Origin: JAJPKK01 sp963781195
Lineage (GTDB): Bacteria; Pseudomonadota; Alphaproteobacteria; Rhizobiales; Xanthobacteraceae
Assembly: GCA_963781195.1 (NCBI GenBank)
Contig: CAWAEZ010000008.1
Location: forward strand, 186,001-250,000
Direction of reading: 5' to 3'
Length of the DNA: 64,000 bases
Shown here: positions 34,950 to 45,106 of the stretch, piece after piece
Layout of the letters: each line of letters opens with the position of its first letter
Numbering within the stretch: the first letter of the stretch is position 1
Position numbers and translations under genes: made by a program
Notes under the pieces: generated by a model
Told to the model about the DNA's origin: nothing
Databases searched by the model: none
Seen by the model: the letters and a program-made list of their open reading frames with translations, nothing else

Positions 34950-37900
34950 TCAATCGAACCGACCGGCCGCGTGGGCGAGCATGGTGTAGACCTTGCCCGT
35001 CTCCGAGGTGAGATAGGTGCGGGCGACCACCTGGCCACGGTCGTCGCGCGCGACCTCGTTGAGAAGGCGCTCGAACTCGCCGATGTAGCGATCGACCGTC
35101 TGGTGGAACTCGCGGTCCGCCTTGTAGCGCCGCCGCACCTCCTCGAACGCCTTCTGCCCCTGCATGGTGTACAGCCGCCGGGTGAAGACGTTGCGCTCGC
35201 CGCCGTTGTAGCGATCCCACAATTCGGCGGCGGCGTCGTGGTCGATCATGCGGGCAATGTCCACCGACAGCGAGTCCAGCGACTCGATGGTGTGGCGGGC
35301 ATTGCGATCTTCGCCCCGCTGCGGACGTTCCTCCTGGCGCGGCGGTTGCGTGAATGCCGGCCGCTCCTCGGCGCGCGGCGGGGCTTCCTCATCCCGCGAC
35401 GCCCGCGTCAGGAGCTCCGAGAGCCAGCCGCCGCGGCCCTGGGCGGCCGGAGCGGCAGCGGGCGCGGGGGTGTTCGTGGGCGCACCGTTGATCGCCGCCG
35501 GCTGCACCGAAGGCGCCTCGACCCGGGTCCGGGTGGTGGCTGCGGCGGACAACGCCGCCGGGGCCATTTCGGCGCGTTGCGGCGCCGGCCGCATCGGCTC
35601 GGAGCGAACCGGCTCGGCGCGAACCGACTCGGCTCGCATCGATTCGGCCCGGCTTCCGCCCGCCGGTACGGTGTCGAGGTTGCGGCCGTGGCGCGCGACG
35701 ATGCGGTTGAGCTCGGCGAGCGCCTCCATCTGGTCGACGATTACGCGCCGCATCTGCGCGGTGCTCTCCGCAGTCTCCTCCGGCAGTTCCAGCACGCCGC
35801 GGCGCAGCTCCTGGCGCGTGCTCTCGAGCTCCTGCTGCATTTCCGCCGACATCGCCCGCATCGTCTTCATCACGTCCGAGAAGCGGTCCGTGGCCTGCGC
35901 CAGCATCTGGTGAGCCTCGGTCGTGGTCTCCTGGAACAGGCCTTTGCTGTTGGCGGCGACCTGCTCATACACGGTGCGCAGCGACTCGAGGGTGCGCTGG
36001 CTCTGCTCCTCCGTGGAGGAGCGGATGGTGTCGTGCTGCGCAGCGATCGAGCGCGTGCCCTCCGAGGTCGCCTCGGCCACCAGCCGGGCGATGTCGCGGG
36101 CGCGGTCCTCGGCGACGTGCAGCGATTCCTCGAGCATTCCGGAGAACCGCTTCAACCGCGTATCGAGATCCTCGGTACGCTCGTTGAGCATGTTGATCAG
36201 CCCTTCGATGTTCGAATGGCGGTCGGTGATCGCGGCAAGACTGTCCTTGTTGCTCGTTTCGAGCATGCCGACGGTCTCGGTGAGCGAACGCCCGTGGCCG
36301 TCGAACTGGGTCGCGAGGTCTCCGAGGTCCGCCAGCACCTTCGAGGTGAGGCCGTAGAACGAGCTGATGTGCTCGTCCATCTTGCCCGAGGTCGAGTTGG
36401 CGCGCTCGAGCAGGTCCCCGATGGTGGAGACGAACTCGGCGACGCGCGCCGACAGGATGTGCTCGATCGAGCCGAGGTTGGTCTGGGCGCCGCCCAGCAC
36501 CTCCTGCAGCAGGCCGTTGGCCTCGCGCAGCCGCTCGAGCAGCGTCGTGGTGTCGGAACGCACTGTGCCATGGGTCGAGAGCAGCTCCGACACCGTGGCG
36601 ACGGCGGTCTCCTTCGATTCCGCGACCGCGCGGGCGGTCGAGTCCTGAAGCTGCCGCATGGTTTGCGACACCGAATGCTCCGCCTCGGCGAGCGAGCCGG
36701 TGGTGGTGTGCTGCAACTCGCGCAGCGTCTGCGACACCGTCTGGGTCGCCTGGGTGAGCGAGCCGCTCGTGGTGTCCTGCAGTTCCTTGAGGCTGCGGTT
36801 GACGATCGAGGTCGCCGTCGAGCTGGCCTCGTTGATGATGCGGGCAAGCTCGGTGCTGTTGTCCATCATCGTCTGGCCGAACGCGAACGCCTTGGTGTCG
36901 ATCGCCTTCACGGCATTTTCCGCCGCCCGCTCGATCTCCGTGGAGAACTCGCCGCCCTTGGACGCGATGGCGGTGATGAGGCTGCTGCTCTTGTCGTCGA
37001 GCAGGCGAGTGAGCTCGATCGAGTTCTGCCGCATGGCGGCGGAGACCTCGTCGGCCTTGCCGACGAAGCTGTTGCTCACCTCGGTGCTCACGCCCAGCAG
37101 GCTGCGTTCGACGTCGGCGGCATTCTGCTTGAGCGCCGCCATGGTGCTGCCCGACAGGGTCGTCAGGCTGCGCTCGACATCGGAGGAGGCCGCCCGCAGC
37201 GCTTCTGCGGTCGAGCTGGACAGCTCGATCAGGGCGCGGCTGGCGTCGGTCGTGTTGGTCTTGAGGTTGCCGGCGATGTCGGCCGCGCGCGCCAGCAGCA
37301 GGTCGGCCGCGGTCCGGCTCCTGACCTCGATGTCGCCGGCGATGGCGCCGATCCGGGTGGCCAGGAATTCGGTGGCGGCCGTGGTGCGGGCCTCGATCTC
37401 CTGGGTTGCTCCGTAGACCCGCTCGGTGAGTGCGTTGCTCGCCTCGGCGGCGTGGGTCCCGATGTGCTGGGTCACGCCGGCGATGCGCTGGGACACCTCC
37501 TCGCCGGCACTCGCGGCCCGCGTTTCGATGTCCTGGGCGGCGCCGCCGAGCCGGTTGACCGCAAGCTCGGTCGCGGCATGGGCGCGGGTCTCGATGTCCT
37601 GGGACGCCTTGCCGATCGCGAGCGCGGCCGCCTCCGCCGCGGCGTTGGCGCGGGCGCCGATCTCGCTGGAGACGCGGTCGATCCGGATGATGGCCGAACT
37701 CGGTCGCCGCCTGGGTTCGCGACTCGACCTCCTGGGTCAGCCTGGAAATCCGGTCGACGGCGTATTCCGCCGACGCCTGGGTCCGTGTTTCGATCGCCTG
37801 GGTCGCCCCGCCGATCTTGCCGACGGCCGCTTCGGCCGCAGCGCCGGCGCGGGCCTCGATGTCCTGGGTGACTTTGTAGATCTTGCCCGCTGCGGCATCC

Positions 37901-40900
37901 GCCGCCGCGATGGTGCGCAGCTCGATTTCCTGGGTCACCCCGCCGATCTTGCCGACGGCCGCCTCGGCCGCGGCGCCGGTGCGAGCCTCGATGTCCTGGG
38001 TGACTTTGTAGATCTTGCCCGCTGCGGCGTCCGCCGCCGCGATGGTGCGCAGCTCGATTTCCTGGGTCACCCCGCTGATCTTGCTGACGGCCGTCTCGGC
38101 CGCGGCACTGGCGCGGGCCTCGATGTCCTGGGTCACCTTGCCGATCTTGCCTGCGGCCGCGTCCGCCGCAGCGCTGGTGCGCAGCTCGATCTCCTCGACG
38201 ACGGCGCCCATCACGCCCACCGCCGATTGGGCGGCGGCATGGGTGCGAGCTTCGATATCGTGGGTGACCTTGTTGATCTTGCCGGCGGCGGCATCCGCGG
38301 CCGACGTGGTGCGCAGCTCGATGTCTTCGACGATCCGGCCCATCATGCCCACCGCGGATTCCGCGGCGGCATTGGTGCGCACCTCGATGTCCTGGGTGAC
38401 CTTGCCGATCCTGCCGACCGCCGCGTCGGCGGCGCCGTGGGTGCGGGCTTCGATGTCCTGGGTGACCTTGCCGATCTTGCCGACGACGGCGTCGGCCGCG
38501 GCGTGGGCCCGCAACTCGACCTCCTCGGTGATCTTGCCGATCTTGCCGACCGCCGCCTCTGCGGCGCCGGCGGCGCGCGCCTCGAGCTCCTGGGCGGACT
38601 GGCCGATCCGGGTCGCCGCGAACTCGGCGGCGGCATGGGTCCGGGCCTCGACTTCGCCGACCGTCTTGTCGATCTTGCCGCTCGCAAAGGCCGCGGCGGC
38701 GCTGGTGCGCGTCTCGATCTCGTGGGACACGCTGCCGATCCGGCTCGCCAGGAACTCGGTCGCCTTGGTGGTGCGGGACTCGATCTCCTGGGCGACGCTG
38801 CCGATCCGGCTCAGCAGGATCTCCGCCGCCTTGGCGGTGCGGCCCTCGACGTCCTGGGAGACGCCGCCGACTTGCGCAAGCAGCGATTCGGTGGCCGAGG
38901 CGGTGCGCGCCTCGACGTCGCGGGTCGCGCTCTCGGCCCGGGTGACCAGGAACTCGGTCGCCGTGGCGGTGCGCTTTTCCAGGTGATCGGCGGCGGCGGT
39001 GGCGCGGCCGACCAGCAGTTGCTCGAACTTGGAGATGCGGCTGTCGAGGTTGTTCGCGACCTCGTGAGCGCGCGCCGCGAGCGCGGTGTCCGCAGCGCCG
39101 ACCTTGGAGATCAGCGTGCCGGTGAGCGTATCGGCGCGACTCGAGATCGCGGTCGTGATGTCGCCGATCCGGCCTTCGATCGCGACCACGACCTCCTGGC
39201 CGCTTTCCGCCACCATCCGTGCGATGTCGGAGATGTGGGTCTGGAAGTTCTCGTCGAGGCTCTGCGAGCGGGTGTCCATGACCTCCTGGAACCGCGCCAG
39301 CCGCTGGTCGATCGAGGTGGTGATCTCCAGCGCCTTGGTGGAGACCTTCTCGTCGAACCCGTCGAGATAGTTCTTCATCAGGTCGTGGATGTCGGTGGTG
39401 CGCTGGCTCAGATTCTCGACCAGCTCGCCGCCGTGGGTCTTCACGGTGCGGTCGAACTCGGCGATGTGCCGGGTGATGAGGTTGCCCAGCGTCGTGGAGT
39501 CGCGGCCGATCCGCTCCGCGAGCTCGGCGCCGTTATGGGTGAACATCTCCTCGAAGGTCTGCAGACGCTGCGCCAGCATGTCGCGCATCATGTCGCTGCG
39601 CGAGGTGATGGAAACGGCGAGCTTCTCGGCGTTGTCGCCGAAATTCTGCGACACGAACTCGCTGCGCGCGCCGATGTTCTCGCTGATCTTGTGGCCGGCC
39701 TCCTCGAGCTTGGAGACCATGTCGCTGCCGCGAAGGCTAAGGTCGAGGACGATCGATTCGCCCGTCGAACGCAGCGAATTGTTGACCTCCTCGGCGCGCA
39801 TCGCGATCGTCTCGGCGAGCCGCCCGGTGGTGTCGATGATCTCGCGCGACACGCCTTCGGAGCGTTCCGCGATCGAATCGGTGAGCTCGCGCGTGCGATG
39901 CTCCACGGTCTCGAGCACCGACGCGGTCTTCTCGGAGAAGCCGTTGACGACGCCGTCGAGCCCGCCGGCCAGCGACTGCTGTAGGTTGGTCGCGATCTGC
40001 AGGAACTGCTCGTTCAGGGCGTCGGACTTGAAGTTGAGGCTCGTGGTCAGCCGCTCGCTCGCGGTCTCGATCGCGCGCGTGGTGTCGTCGCTGGTCCGCT
40101 CCAGCCGCTCGAGCAGGTCGGTGCCCCGCTCGCCCAGCTGCTCGATCATGGTATCGCCGGCGGTGCCGAGCGCGACGGTGATCTGCTCGCCCTTCTCGGC
40201 GAGGGAACGGGTGATGCGCTGGGCCGCCTCGTTGACGCGCTCGGCGATGAGCTCGCTCACCGTCGTGATGTCATGGGAGAGATCGAGGTGGACGTTGGTG
40301 ATGGCGTTGCGGACCTGCTCGGCCTGGCCGACCAGGGTTTCGCGCTGCTGGGCGAGGCCGTCGAGCAGGTTGCGGATGCGCAGCTCGTTGTCGTTGTAGG
40401 CGCGCTCCAGCGCCGCCACCTCGTTGTTGACCAGCGACTTCGAGTTCGCCGGCGCGCGCCAGCGCGCGCTCGACGCCGTCGCCCATCGCCGCGACCTCGC
40501 GCCGGATCGCCTGGCCGACGGAGACGATCGAATTCGCGCGCCATGGTGTCCGGCTCGGCGAAGCGCAGCGTCGTCTCGGCCATCGAATGGGCGATCAGCC
40601 GCAGTTCCTGCGAGCGCGCCAGCATGTTGGCGAGCGCATAGAAGAAGATGATCGGCGCGAACAAGGCGCCGAGGATGCCGAAGAACGTCGGCACCGCGGT
40701 GAACATGTCGCCGAACAGGGCGCGCAGCGTGCCGCCGAAACCGATCATCAGTCCGAGTGCGGAGATCACCCAGACGACCGTGAACAGCGTCGCGATGTAG
40801 AAGGTCGTGCTGCGCGGCGAGCGCTGCAGCGACTGCAGGATCTGCCCGATCGATTCCTGATCGTCGTTGGCGGCCTGGACGCTCTCGTCTTCGTCCGGCG

Positions 40901-41117
40901 GCGGCGGCGCGAGCATCGGCGGCTCGAACGGCGCATCGCGGCCCATCGGCGTGACGCGCGGACCGCGCTTGCGGTGGTCGCTCGAGGCCTCGGCGGCGGT
41001 CGCGATCGTCGCTTCGATCGGCGGATCCAGATCGGCATCGCGGACGTTGAGCGCGTCCTGGATCGCCGAAAGTGCCACCTCGGTCGGGTCCTTGCTCTTC
41101 TTCGGGTAGATTGCCAT
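34950..41117 (-). pseudogene. Giant coiled-coil Growth Pole Ring (GPR)-like protein, three frameshifts as sequenced
   Basis: Restoring one extra base at each of three sites (near 40531, 40440 and 37699) gives one protein of about 2050 residues. It starts at ATG 41117 with GGAG upstream. In order it has an acidic/Pro N-terminus, two membrane helices (about 105-125 and 140-165), a long alpha-helical stretch, about 26 tandem 22-residue apolipoprotein-like repeats, more coiled coil, a Pro/Ala/Arg linker and a conserved globular end (TGKVYTMLAHAAGRFD). The architecture matches GPR, which organises the growth pole in Agrobacterium. All three lesions are at GANTC-like sites, so the gene is probably intact in the organism. 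Coding capacity elsewhere is unbroken. Confidence 0.8.
37290..38965. repeat. 66-bp tandem repeats (about 26) encoding 22-residue amphipathic units
   Basis: On the minus strand the protein pattern is AAADAAVGKIGKVTQDIEART, repeated every 22 residues with conserved Ile/Val and charged positions, as in apolipoprotein A-I 22-mers. Repeats near 37806-37937 and 37938-38069 are almost identical over 132 bp, showing recent duplication of a two-unit block. No spacers are present, so this is not a CRISPR array. Confidence 0.88.
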
Positions 41118-41400
41118 GTCGCTCCGCCTCACAAACCACGCCACCCGGGAGGCTGAGAGCGCACGTCAAACGTGCCCGCGCCTCGCAGTGCGATGTTTCA
41201 ACTGTTTCCGTTCGAGGTGGAATTGCCGCTTAGGTAGCCCACCCCCATCACAAAGCCCCTTACCATTCTACGAAGGCCCGACGCTAAGCAAACCGAATAA
41301 TAACCTCTTTTTAATCATCGTTAACAACTGTTAAGATGTAGCTCTACAATTGACACACATTCGCCGCTATCTGGAACCTCGCCCTAAGCGAAGGCGCGCC
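41118..41400. promoter_or_regulatory. AT-rich divergent promoter region with three phased TTAA motifs
   Basis: This is the only strongly AT-rich segment of the window (about 41270-41350). TTAA occurs at 41311, 41321 and 41331, exactly 10 bp apart, and TTAACA-AC-TGTTAA (41321-41334) is an inverted repeat. It lies between the divergent GPR-like gene and the small gene at 41401. CtrA sites in alphaproteobacteria are TTAA-N7-TTAA (11-bp period), so this is similar but not canonical. Confidence 0.5.
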
Positions 41401-41748
41401 GTGCCTGCACATGATCCCGATCACGAGATTGCGGCGGCGCTGCGGCCAACCGAGCCGCAAAGACGCTATCTCGAACGCGGTTTGACCCAACCGGGCGGAA
41501 AACTGCCGCTTTTCGACAGCGAGGGCCGCGAGGTTCCCGTCCGCACCGTTCAGGCGTGCCTGGCCCACGGCTGGGCAGAACCGTGGGTCAGCAACCCGAT
41601 CCGGCCGGAGTGGCTGGTGTGCAGGCTCAGCGCCAAGGGCTACGCCGTGCTCGGCCACCCGTCGGGCGAACCCGGTGCGGCACGCGGCCGCCCCGCCCCC
41701 CGACACGACGGCTCCGACGACGGCGCCCCAGACGACGAGGTCCGGTGA
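41401..41748 (+). CDS. Small conserved hypothetical protein
   Basis: This 115-residue protein of unknown function has a compact core: PTEPQRRYLERGLTQPGGKLPLFD, then a Trp-rich GWAEPWVSNPIRPEWLVCRLSAKGYAVLG. The pattern suggests a small winged-helix-like fold and looks like a conserved Rhizobiales family. GTG 41401 follows CGAAGG at suitable distance; TTG 41350 would extend it by 17 basic residues. The C-terminal 25 residues are Gly/Asp/Arg-rich. It is transcribed from the AT-rich region. Confidence 0.7.
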   Translation: MPAHDPDHEIAAALRPTEPQRRYLERGLTQPGGKLPLFDSEGREVPVRTVQACLAHGWAEPWVSNPIRPEWLVCRLSAKGYAVLGHPSGEPGAARGRPAPRHDGSDDGAPDDEVR

Positions 41749-41911
41749 GGCGCGGCAGGAGCGTCGGCGCGAACCTGAAAGCGAACGCGGGGCACCGAGG
41801 GCGACCGGTTAACCAAGAAGGCTGAAGGGTGCGCGGGGTGCGACATCATTGCCCTCTCTTTTACCGGATTTTGCCGAGTGCGCGACACGATCAACGGCCA
41901 CTATCGTGAGC

Positions 41912-42316
41912 ATGGCCAAGTTGTCGACCAAGCGCATCCCGACGTCCCCACCGATCGCCGCGGCGGCCCGCCCGCCGGCCGCGCGGCCGGCCATCGACCT
42001 CGATCATCTCTCGCACATGACGTTCGGCGAACGCGACCTCGAGATCGAGGTGCTGCGGCTGTTCGAGCGTCAGGCGGAGCTTCTCCTCGCCCGCATGCGC
42101 GAGGTCGGCCCCGAAGGGGTGGCGACGCTGGCGCACACCTTGCTGGGATCGGCCAAGGGCATCGGCGCCTGGCGGGTGGCGGAAGCGGCCGAGGCCGCCG
42201 AACGCGCCGTCGAGCGGCACGCCCCGCTCGATCCCGCCATGGCGGGGCTCGCCGCCTCGGTGGACGAGGCCCGTCGCGCGATCGCCGGCTTGCTCGAAAC
42301 CTCGCCCAGCCACTAA
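41912..42316 (+). CDS. Stand-alone histidine phosphotransfer (Hpt) protein
   Basis: This 134-residue protein has an Hpt domain from about residue 35. The phosphorylatable His is about residue 75 in LAHTLLGSAKGIGA, matching the usual HxLKGxxxxxG pattern. It should relay phosphate between a hybrid histidine kinase and a response regulator, but no kinase or regulator gene is nearby, so it must serve a partner encoded elsewhere. GGTTAACC, a half-site resembling CtrA boxes, lies at 41806-41813 upstream. The first 30 residues are Pro/Ala-rich. Confidence 0.85.
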   Translation: MAKLSTKRIPTSPPIAAAARPPAARPAIDLDHLSHMTFGERDLEIEVLRLFERQAELLLARMREVGPEGVATLAHTLLGSAKGIGAWRVAEAAEAAERAVERHAPLDPAMAGLAASVDEARRAIAGLLETSPSH

Positions 42317-42448
42317 CGCCGATTTCCGTCACGGTCGCTCACAGGCGCGGAGCCGAACGCCGCGTCGCTCTGGCGCAGCCCGATGCGAGCGGTTATAGGA
42401 ATTTCGCCCCGGCCGTTCCGGCTGCGGCGTTTCCCGGGCACGGAGCGA

Positions 42449-42769
42449 ATGGTCAGTATCACCTTTATCGATCACGCGGGTTCGTCACGCACGGTGGAGG
42501 CCGAGCCCGGATCGACCGTCATGGAGACGGCGATCAAGCACGGCATCCCCGGGATCGAGGCCGAATGCGGCGGCGCGTGCGCCTGCGCAACCTGTCATGT
42601 CTATGTCGACGAGGCATGGCGCGAGGCGACCGGCGCTCCGGCGCCGATGGAAGAGGACATGCTGGACTTCGGCTACGACGTGCGTCCGAACTCGCGGCTG
42701 TCGTGCCAGATCAAGGTCACGGCGGCCCTCGACGGCCTCGTGGTGCGTACGCCGGAGCGCCAGGCCTGA
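42449..42769 (+). CDS. [2Fe-2S] ferredoxin, adrenodoxin/putidaredoxin type
   Basis: This 106-residue ferredoxin has the four cluster cysteines in the vertebrate-type pattern: C40, C46, C49 and C86 (C-x5-C-x2-C ... C), with an extra Cys at 44. It would donate electrons to a cytochrome P450, an FeS assembly system or a hydroxylase. ATG 42449 gives the standard family start; the frame is open 22 codons further upstream. A ferredoxin-NADP reductase is encoded 4 kb away at 46688 and could be its partner. Confidence 0.93.
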   Translation: MVSITFIDHAGSSRTVEAEPGSTVMETAIKHGIPGIEAECGGACACATCHVYVDEAWREATGAPAPMEEDMLDFGYDVRPNSRLSCQIKVTAALDGLVVRTPERQA

Positions 42770-43079
42770 TCACGCGGCGGCGCGCTCGCATCCGCGGTCG
42801 CGCCGACCGGCCGCCCACTGCATTCTGGACGGAAGGAACCGAAAAGCGCAGCATTCCCACCGCTGCGACCCACGTTGCGTTCAGGGAGGCAGGCGGCGCA
42901 TTGATGCCGCGCCGGGAGCGCCCGATCCCGCGGTGCCGCTGTCGATCCCCACCCGCGTTTTCTCTGCTACACTTTCGCTGATACGGCCGTGGCCGGAGAC
43001 ATGCTCCGCGCGCGTCCGTCACATCGGTCCGGAACGGACGATCAAGGCGCACAAGACGCCTGCATCCAAGGGAGACGAT
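42770..43079. other. Intergenic region upstream of the sulfite dehydrogenase genes
   Basis: These 310 bases carry no supported gene. GGGAGACG just before ATG 43080 is a ribosome site. I see no clear terminator for the ferredoxin gene or a recognisable promoter. Confidence 0.5.
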
Positions 43080-44396
43080 ATGAGATCTGGAATCCGAAGC
43101 GATCGACCGATCGGGCAGGTGGCCGGCAATGGCCTGCTCGACCGCCGTGCCCTGCTCGGGCGGGGCGTCATGCTCGCCGGCGCCATGGGCGCGGGCGGCG
43201 CCGGCGCGGTGACGGGGGCCGCGGCCGAGCCGCTGGCGGAGGCGCCGTGGAGCCTCGAAGTCGGCGACGCGATCCCGCCCTACCAGACGCCCTCGAAGTT
43301 CGAGAAGGCGGTGGTGCGCACGGTCGACAATCCCAAGAACGACCCGCGCAACTCGCGCGCCCGCACGCCGCATCACCTGCTCAAGGGCATCATCACGCCC
43401 AACGGCCTGCACTTCACCATCTGCCACGGCGGCGTGCCGGAGATCGACCCGGCCCAGCACAAGCTCGTCATCCACGGCATGGTCAAACAGCCCTTGGTGT
43501 TCACCCTCGAGGCGCTGGAGCGCTATCCGATGGTGTCGCGCATCGGCTTCGTCGAATGCGGCGGCAACAGCGCGCCGCTGTTCTCCAACGAGCCGATCCA
43601 GGCCGACGTGCAGGCACTGCACGGCCTCGCCTCGTGCTCGGAATGGAGCGGCGTCCTGCTCTCCACGCTGCTCGAGGAGGCCGGCGTCGACCCCAAGGCG
43701 ACGTGGATCGTCGCCGAGGGCGCGGACTCGCCCCATCTCACCCGCAGCGTGCCGCTCGCCAAGGTGAGGGATGACGCCATGGTCGCCATGTACCAGAACG
43801 GCGAGCGCATCCAGCCGGGGCAGGGCTACCCGATGCGGCTCTGGCTGCCGGGCTACGAAGGCAACATGAACGTCAAATACCTGCGCCGCGTGCAGCTCAC
43901 CGATCAGCCGGGCCTCACCTATTACGAGGCGCGGACCTATTCGCAGATCCTGCCCAACGGCAAGGCGTACCGCTTCTACTTCCTGCAGGAGGTGAAGTCG
44001 TTCATCACCAGCCCGTCGCCGGGCCTGCAGCTCAAGGAGCCGGGCGTCTACGAGATCTCCGGCATCGCCTATGCCGGCACCGGCCGCATCGCCAAGGTGC
44101 TGGTCTCGGCTGACGGCGGCAGGAGCTGGGCCGAGTCGGCGTTGCAGGAGCCGCGGCTGCCCAAGGCGTTCACCCGCTTCCGCATGCCGTGGCGGTGGGA
44201 TGGGGGACCCGCGATCCTGCAGAGCCGCGCCTTCGACGAGGCCGGCAACATGCAGCCGACCCGGGAGCAGTTCGTCGCGCTGCGCGGCCAGACCAGCAAG
44301 CCGCCCTCGGTGCTCGGCTTCCCCAGTCAGCACTACAACGCCATCACCAGTTGGGCGGTCGACGGCAAGGGAGCGGTCAGCCATGTTTACGCGTAA
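43080..44396 (+). CDS. soxC: Sulfite/sulfane dehydrogenase molybdopterin subunit, SoxC type
   Basis: This 438-residue protein has a Tat signal (DRRALLGRGVMLAGAMG), then a sulfite-oxidase molybdopterin domain whose Mo-ligand Cys is about residue 160 in FVECGGNSAP, and a C-terminal Mo-co dimerisation domain. Typical SoxC stretches such as GVPEIDPAQHKLVIHG and PGYEGNMNVKYLRR are present. It oxidises sulfite or sulfane sulfur in the periplasm and passes electrons to the cytochrome encoded by the next gene, which it overlaps by 14 bases. No other sox genes are in the window. Confidence 0.92.
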   Translation: MRSGIRSDRPIGQVAGNGLLDRRALLGRGVMLAGAMGAGGAGAVTGAAAEPLAEAPWSLEVGDAIPPYQTPSKFEKAVVRTVDNPKNDPRNSRARTPHHLLKGIITPNGLHFTICHGGVPEIDPAQHKLVIHGMVKQPLVFTLEALERYPMVSRIGFVECGGNSAPLFSNEPIQADVQALHGLASCSEWSGVLLSTLLEEAGVDPKATWIVAEGADSPHLTRSVPLAKVRDDAMVAMYQNGERIQPGQGYPMRLWLPGYEGNMNVKYLRRVQLTDQPGLTYYEARTYSQILPNGKAYRFYFLQEVKSFITSPSPGLQLKEPGVYEISGIAYAGTGRIAKVLVSADGGRSWAESALQEPRLPKAFTRFRMPWRWDGGPAILQSRAFDEAGNMQPTREQFVALRGQTSKPPSVLGFPSQHYNAITSWAVDGKGAVSHVYA

Positions 44397-44919
44397 GTTC
44401 GTCGCCGTCGCCGCGGGGGCCCTGACGATCGGAGTTCTCGCGTCCGCATCTGCGGGCGCCGACGGGCCCGGTCTCGGCAAGCCGATCAGCCCGTCCGACC
44501 TCGCGGGCTGGGACATCACCATTTTGCCGGACGGCTCCAACCTGCCGCCCGGCAGCGGCAAGGCGGCGGACGGCGCCAAGGTCTTCGCCGAAAAATGCGC
44601 GGCGTGCCACGGCGACAGCGGCAAGGGCGGCATCGCCGGGCAACTCGTCGGCGGCCCGCCGCGGGCGAGCCTCGACGGCGGCAAGACCATCGCCAATTTC
44701 TGGCCCGCCGCCACCACGCTGTTCGACTACGTCCGGCGCGCGATGCCCTTCAACGCGCCGCGCTCGCTCAGCAACGAGGAGGTCTACGCACTCACCGCCT
44801 ATCTCCTCGCCGCCAACAAGCTGATCGGCGAGGGGGAGGAGATCGACGCCAAGACGCTGCCCAAGGTCCAGATGCCGAACCGGGACAATTTCATCATCCG
44901 CTTCCCGGATCGGATTTGA
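44383..44919 (+). CDS. Cytochrome c subunit of sulfite dehydrogenase
   Basis: This 178-residue secreted c-type cytochrome has an N-terminal signal (VAVAAGALTIGVLASASAGA), haem motif CAACH at 73-77 and a likely axial Met in AMPFNAPRSLSNEEVYALTAYLL. It is shorter than the di-haem SoxD and resembles SorB/SoxD-like monohaem partners of SoxC-type dehydrogenases. It starts inside the soxC 3' end, so the pair is translationally linked. Confidence 0.9.
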   Translation: MFTRKFVAVAAGALTIGVLASASAGADGPGLGKPISPSDLAGWDITILPDGSNLPPGSGKAADGAKVFAEKCAACHGDSGKGGIAGQLVGGPPRASLDGGKTIANFWPAATTLFDYVRRAMPFNAPRSLSNEEVYALTAYLLAANKLIGEGEEIDAKTLPKVQMPNRDNFIIRFPDRI

Positions 44920-45106
44920 CGATATTCGACTTCTGGTGGCCGAGAGCCACATTTGTTGATCGAAATGTCGCCCTGCCTGTCCGAATCGGACGCCGTGCGT
45001 TCCGCGGACCCTCGCGAACGGGCAGTCAGGGCGCATCCCGCGACATTACTCCTGATCTGCGCCGAACAGGGGGCCTTCCGGTCGCCTCGTGCACCACGTC
45101 AGGACT

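Noticed and set aside
37290..38965. Possible CRISPR array
   Set aside because: Units are contiguous 66-bp coding repeats without unique spacers and lie in frame within a long gene.
37426..39984. 852-codon plus-strand open frame opposite the GPR-like gene
   Set aside because: It arises from the 66-bp coding repeats read backwards; there is no start signal and the real frame is on the minus strand.
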